Assembly (NCBI GenBank): GCA_029863035.1
Contig: JAOTWH010000094.1
Coordinates: forward strand, 1 to 8,135
Direction: 5' to 3'
Length of the DNA stretch: 8,135 bases
DNA from: Acidimicrobiia bacterium
GTDB taxonomy: Bacteria; Actinomycetota; Acidimicrobiia; UBA5794; JAOTWH01
Positions 5,626 to 8,135 of this stretch are shown one piece after another. Position 1 is the first letter of the stretch. Every line of letters begins with the position of its first letter. The notes under the pieces were generated by a model. The model had not been told where the DNA came from. It ran no database searches and saw only the letters and a program-made list of their open reading frames with translations. The translations under genes and the position numbers were made by a program.

Positions 5626-6438
5626 ATGCCCCTCTTCATGGATCGTCACGAACTCGCTGGCGCAACAGCCGAAGATGTGGCGCGTGACCACGTCGAGGAC
5701 GTCAAGATCCAGGCGAAGTACGGAGTCAACTACCTCACTTATTGGTTCGACTACGGCCGCCAGGCGGCATTCTGTCTGGTCGACTCGCCAGACGCCGAGA
5801 CCGCCGAGAAGGTGCACAAGCAAGCCCATGGGCAGGTTGCGAGCGAGATCATCTCCGTCGACCAGGCGGCCGTGGAGTCCTTCCTCGGCAAGCTGCAGCA
5901 TCTGCCCGCGCCCGGCGAGGTGGTGACCGAGAGCGCCTTTCGCACCATCCTGTTCACCGACATCGAAGGGTCGACCGCGATGACCCAGGAGCTGGGTGAC
6001 GTAGCGGCCATGGACGTGCTGCGTGCTCACGATGGCATCGTGCGGACGGCATTGGCAGATCTCGACGGCCGTGAGGTGAAGCACACCGGCGATGGGATTA
6101 TGGCCTCCTTCGAGTCGGTAGCGAAGGGCGTCGAATGCGCGATCGCCATCCTGCGGGCGCTCGACGAGCACAACGAGACTTCGGATCACCACTCCTTTGG
6201 GATCAGGATCGGCCTCAGTGCCGGGGAGCCCGTGACCGAGGGCGGCGACCTCTTCGGGGCCGTCGTTCAGCTGGCGAGCCGGATCTGCGATCAGGCGTCA
6301 GTCAGCGAGATCCTCGCCTCCAACGGGGTGCGCGAATTGGCCATCGGCAAGGGGTTCGACTTCGTGGACAGGGGCCAGATCTCCCTCAAAGGTTTCCCCG
6401 AGCCGGTGCACATCGTCGAGGTCCGCTGGCGGGCATAA
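5626..6438 (+). CDS. DUF4242 (SCO4226-type nickel-binding) domain fused to class III nucleotide cyclase
   Basis: A 270-residue cytoplasmic protein. Residues 1-80 match the DUF4242/SCO4226 family, a small ferredoxin-like nickel-binding fold: it starts MPLFMDRHEL, contains KYGVNYLTYWF and ends in an HKQAHG-type motif with conserved histidines. Residues about 108-270 are a class III adenylate/guanylate cyclase domain. Asp112 (in FTDIEGST) and Asp156 (in HTGDG) are the metal-binding aspartates. Lys152 and Asp208 sit at the adenine-specifying positions, favouring ATP and cAMP. Arg219 is the transition-state arginine. The usual Asn in the VNxAxR motif is Gln215. Class III cyclases work as dimers, so the protein should homodimerise. 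The N-terminal domain is inferred to sense metal or help dimerisation. ATG 5626 is preferred because family members begin this way and a -10 box ends 7 nt before it. The only downstream gene is convergent. Confidence 0.85.
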   Translation: MPLFMDRHELAGATAEDVARDHVEDVKIQAKYGVNYLTYWFDYGRQAAFCLVDSPDAETAEKVHKQAHGQVASEIISVDQAAVESFLGKLQHLPAPGEVVTESAFRTILFTDIEGSTAMTQELGDVAAMDVLRAHDGIVRTALADLDGREVKHTGDGIMASFESVAKGVECAIAILRALDEHNETSDHHSFGIRIGLSAGEPVTEGGDLFGAVVQLASRICDQASVSEILASNGVRELAIGKGFDFVDRGQISLKGFPEPVHIVEVRWRA

Positions 6439-6445
6439 GTCCCGC
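6429..6445 (+). terminator. Weak hairpin at the end of the cyclase gene
   Basis: GCGGG (6429-6433) and CCCGC (6441-6445) can pair around a 7-nt loop that contains the TAA stop. The stem is only 5 bp and no T tract follows. It lies in the 62-bp gap between the convergent cyclase and ProA-like genes and is the only hairpin I noted there. Confidence 0.2.
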
Positions 6446-6500
6446 TAACCAGTGTGCCTCGCTGCGCCGCTGGCCGCCGCACCGCCTTCGACGCCTAGGA

Positions 6501-7985
6501 CTAGCGGCCGATGTCGGGGTCGTCCTGGATGGACCGGGTGCGGATCGAGAACACGGAGTCGCCAGACAACACACCACCGCGTCCGAACAGCCGGCCGAAC
6601 TGCCAGTTGGACAGGCCTAACTCGGGGCGGTCGAGGGCGTATTGACCGTCGACCCACCGGGTGAAGCCGTTACCCACGAAGGGGGCATCGATGGTGTCCC
6701 AGAAGCGCTCATGCTCGGAGAGGTCGGACGACACCAGGCTGGCCACGAAGCGGGGGCTGAGGCGGTTGAACGACTCCACCGCCGTGGCAACATCGGGGAC
6801 GATCTTGAGTGTGACCTCAGGGCTGCCCTCCCACTCCCACTCCTCGCCCAGCAGGGAGTTGTCGATGATCTCGGTGCGGGGCTCGGTGACGATGCCCTCG
6901 GACCGGGCAATGGGTGCCGGATTGAACCATTCGGGCGGTATGTGGCTTTCGTCGCCTTTGGCCACGTGGAGCTTGGCCGAAGTTCCCAGTCTCCGCCCGG
7001 CGCGATCGAGAGCGTCCAGGAAGACCGGGACCAGGTCGAGGCGCGACTCGACGATGCAACAGGTGTTGAGCGTGTTGCACACCTTGCGATCGAGCGAATG
7101 GAACACCGCGAAGCTGAAGTCGTCGGCATCGGCGGTTTCCGAGGCCACGATCCAGGCGCCTCCGGTCCCGTGCAGGCTCACCGGGATGCCCGATTGCCGG
7201 GCCACGGCGCCAAGCTGAGCGACGGCCTTACCGGAACCCCGGGCCACGGCTAGCGCAAGGCGGTCGTCGGCGAACATGGCCCACCCGGCGCCCCGGGCCG
7301 CGCTGTCGACCAGCGACACAGCACCGGGGGGGAGACCGGCTTCGGCCAGAGCAGGCTCGAGGCCCGCAGCGACGATGGCCCGGGCGGTTCCAAGCGCAGC
7401 CGAGCCGATGCGGAACACCACCGTGTTGCCCGAGCGGAGGACGCCGGTGGCGTCGGCGAAGACGTTGGGGCGTCCTTCGAACACGAAGCCCACCACTCCC
7501 AACCCGGCCCGGACCAGTTCGACCCTCCATCCCTGATGTGACACCGTCTCGACCACCTGGCCCCGTTCGCTCGGGGCCTTGGCCCAAGTGCGCAATCCGT
7601 CGATCATCTCGGTGCGCATCTCGGGGGAGAGCACCAGCCTGGTGGTCGATCGACCGGCGGCCTTGGAACTTTCCACGTCGGCCTCGTTGGCGGCGGCGAT
7701 GGGGGAGAACGTGGCATCATCTTCGAGGCGGGCGGCAAAGGTCTCGTAGAAGAGGGAGATCTGGTCGTCGCCCACGGCGCCCATCTGCTTGAATGCTGCT
7801 GCCGCACCCTCCACGGCCATCCGGGCGGTATCCCAATCGACGCGTTCGATGTGGAGAAGATCCCCGCTCGACTGAACGATGATGAGCTTGTCTCCGGGAG
7901 CGAAAGCTGCCGCCAGCGCCTCGTCGACGTGGGTCACCTTGTCGCCCCCGTAGACGATGGGCGTACCCGCGATGAGCTTGTCCAA
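6501..7985 (-). CDS. proA: Divergent ProA-like glutamate-5-semialdehyde dehydrogenase
   Basis: A 494-residue member of the aldehyde dehydrogenase superfamily closest to ProA, the NADPH-dependent enzyme that reduces glutamyl-5-phosphate to glutamate semialdehyde in proline synthesis. Landmarks are EGRPN at 170-174 (EARPN in ProA), SGNTVVFRIGS near 185-195 (the ProA SGNAVILRGGS block), a Gly-rich HGTGGA loop at 272-277 and the catalytic Cys303 in KVCNTLNT. The C-terminal region keeps the FTxxxDGQxxL core, but the usual GPxGLxxLTxxK signature is replaced by GRGGVLSGDSVF. About 50 extra N-terminal residues precede the region matching ProA, against about 417 residues in E. coli ProA. The start is TTG 7985, with no clear Shine-Dalgarno; an in-frame TAG lies seven codons upstream. 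A probable proB end lies 60 bp upstream on the same strand, supporting a proline operon. It may be a distinct actinobacterial ProA subfamily or an aldehyde dehydrogenase of other specificity. Confidence 0.75.
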   Translation of the reverse strand: MDKLIAGTPIVYGGDKVTHVDEALAAAFAPGDKLIIVQSSGDLLHIERVDWDTARMAVEGAAAAFKQMGAVGDDQISLFYETFAARLEDDATFSPIAAANEADVESSKAAGRSTTRLVLSPEMRTEMIDGLRTWAKAPSERGQVVETVSHQGWRVELVRAGLGVVGFVFEGRPNVFADATGVLRSGNTVVFRIGSAALGTARAIVAAGLEPALAEAGLPPGAVSLVDSAARGAGWAMFADDRLALAVARGSGKAVAQLGAVARQSGIPVSLHGTGGAWIVASETADADDFSFAVFHSLDRKVCNTLNTCCIVESRLDLVPVFLDALDRAGRRLGTSAKLHVAKGDESHIPPEWFNPAPIARSEGIVTEPRTEIIDNSLLGEEWEWEGSPEVTLKIVPDVATAVESFNRLSPRFVASLVSSDLSEHERFWDTIDAPFVGNGFTRWVDGQYALDRPELGLSNWQFGRLFGRGGVLSGDSVFSIRTRSIQDDPDIGR

Positions 7986-8000
7986 TGGTTCGATGCGAGA

Positions 8001-8006
8001 ACGCTA
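8001..8006 (-). promoter_or_regulatory. Possible -10 box (TAGCGT) in front of the ProA-like gene
   Basis: On the minus strand TAGCGT lies 15 nt before TTG 7985 and 6 nt before an in-frame ATC codon. It resembles the TAGNNT boxes of the + strand genes. If used, it would give a 9-nt leader to TTG 7985, or a leaderless start at the rare initiator ATC. Transcription from the upstream gene is an equally good explanation. Confidence 0.2.
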
Positions 8007-8045
8007 TCCGTGCCGCGGCTGGTCAGTCAAACAACGGAGCCGGTA

Positions 8046-8135
8046 TCACACCAACACCACCAGGTCGTCTCGGTGGATGGCTTCCCCTCCGGCCTCGGAG
8101 CTGTGCCGGCCGCGGCCGGCACGCAACTTCTTGGC
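8046..8135 (-). CDS. proB: 3' end of probable glutamate 5-kinase (partial)
   Basis: The last 29 codons and TGA stop of a minus-strand gene that continues beyond the window. The readable tail is a basic segment with Lys/Arg, then Gly/Glu residues, ending in IHRDDLVVLV. An (V/I)HRDDLVVL ending is characteristic of the C-terminus of actinobacterial glutamate 5-kinases, which phosphorylate glutamate in the first step of proline synthesis. Its position 60 bp upstream of, and co-directional with, the ProA-like gene fits the usual proB-proA order. With so few residues the call rests mainly on the terminal motif and the neighbour. Confidence 0.5.
   Translation of the reverse strand, partial: AKKLRAGRGRHSSEAGGEAIHRDDLVVLV

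Overview
The window is about 8.1 kb of high-GC DNA with a compact layout. It carries seven genes plus one cut by the right edge. An actinobacterium is suggested, perhaps an Acidimicrobiia-like lineage, from the GTG/TTG starts, TANNNT-type -10 boxes, apparently leaderless transcripts, a Lys/Ala/Pro-rich histone-like protein and a nickel-binding-domain/cyclase fusion typical of that phylum. The lineage is an inference from these traits, not from a marker gene.

Layout on the + strand. Positions 1-303 hold no convincing gene. Then come a TPR-like helical-repeat protein (316-1440), a hairpin terminator (1487-1506), an orphan protein with a strong Shine-Dalgarno (1603-2310), a membrane-anchored protein with a Thr/Pro stalk (2414-3283), a tiny 64-residue histone-like protein built from tandem repeats (3431-3625), a perfect 13-bp hairpin terminator (3650-3678), a vanadium-haloperoxidase-family lipoprotein (3722-5563) and a DUF4242/SCO4226-type nickel-binding domain fused to a class III nucleotide cyclase (5626-6438). 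On the - strand, converging on these, lie a divergent ProA-like aldehyde dehydrogenase (7985-6501) and, upstream of it, the last 29 codons of what is probably glutamate 5-kinase (ProB). That pair would be a proline-biosynthesis operon.

The + strand genes do not form an obvious pathway. They look like separately transcribed units, each with its own promoter. The most interesting pattern is that four of them (316, 2414, 3722, 5626) have a TAGNNT hexamer exactly 6 or 7 nt before the start codon and no Shine-Dalgarno, which fits leaderless transcription. The two + strand genes with a strong Shine-Dalgarno (1603, 3431) instead have the TAGNNT/TACATT box further upstream. This pattern also moves two starts: the haloperoxidase to GTG 3722, which exposes a clean lipoprotein signal peptide, and the cyclase to ATG 5626. 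It also explains an in-frame TAG in front of the TPR gene. I see no CRISPR array, insertion sequence, tRNA or rRNA, and no clear evidence of an undescribed multi-gene system.
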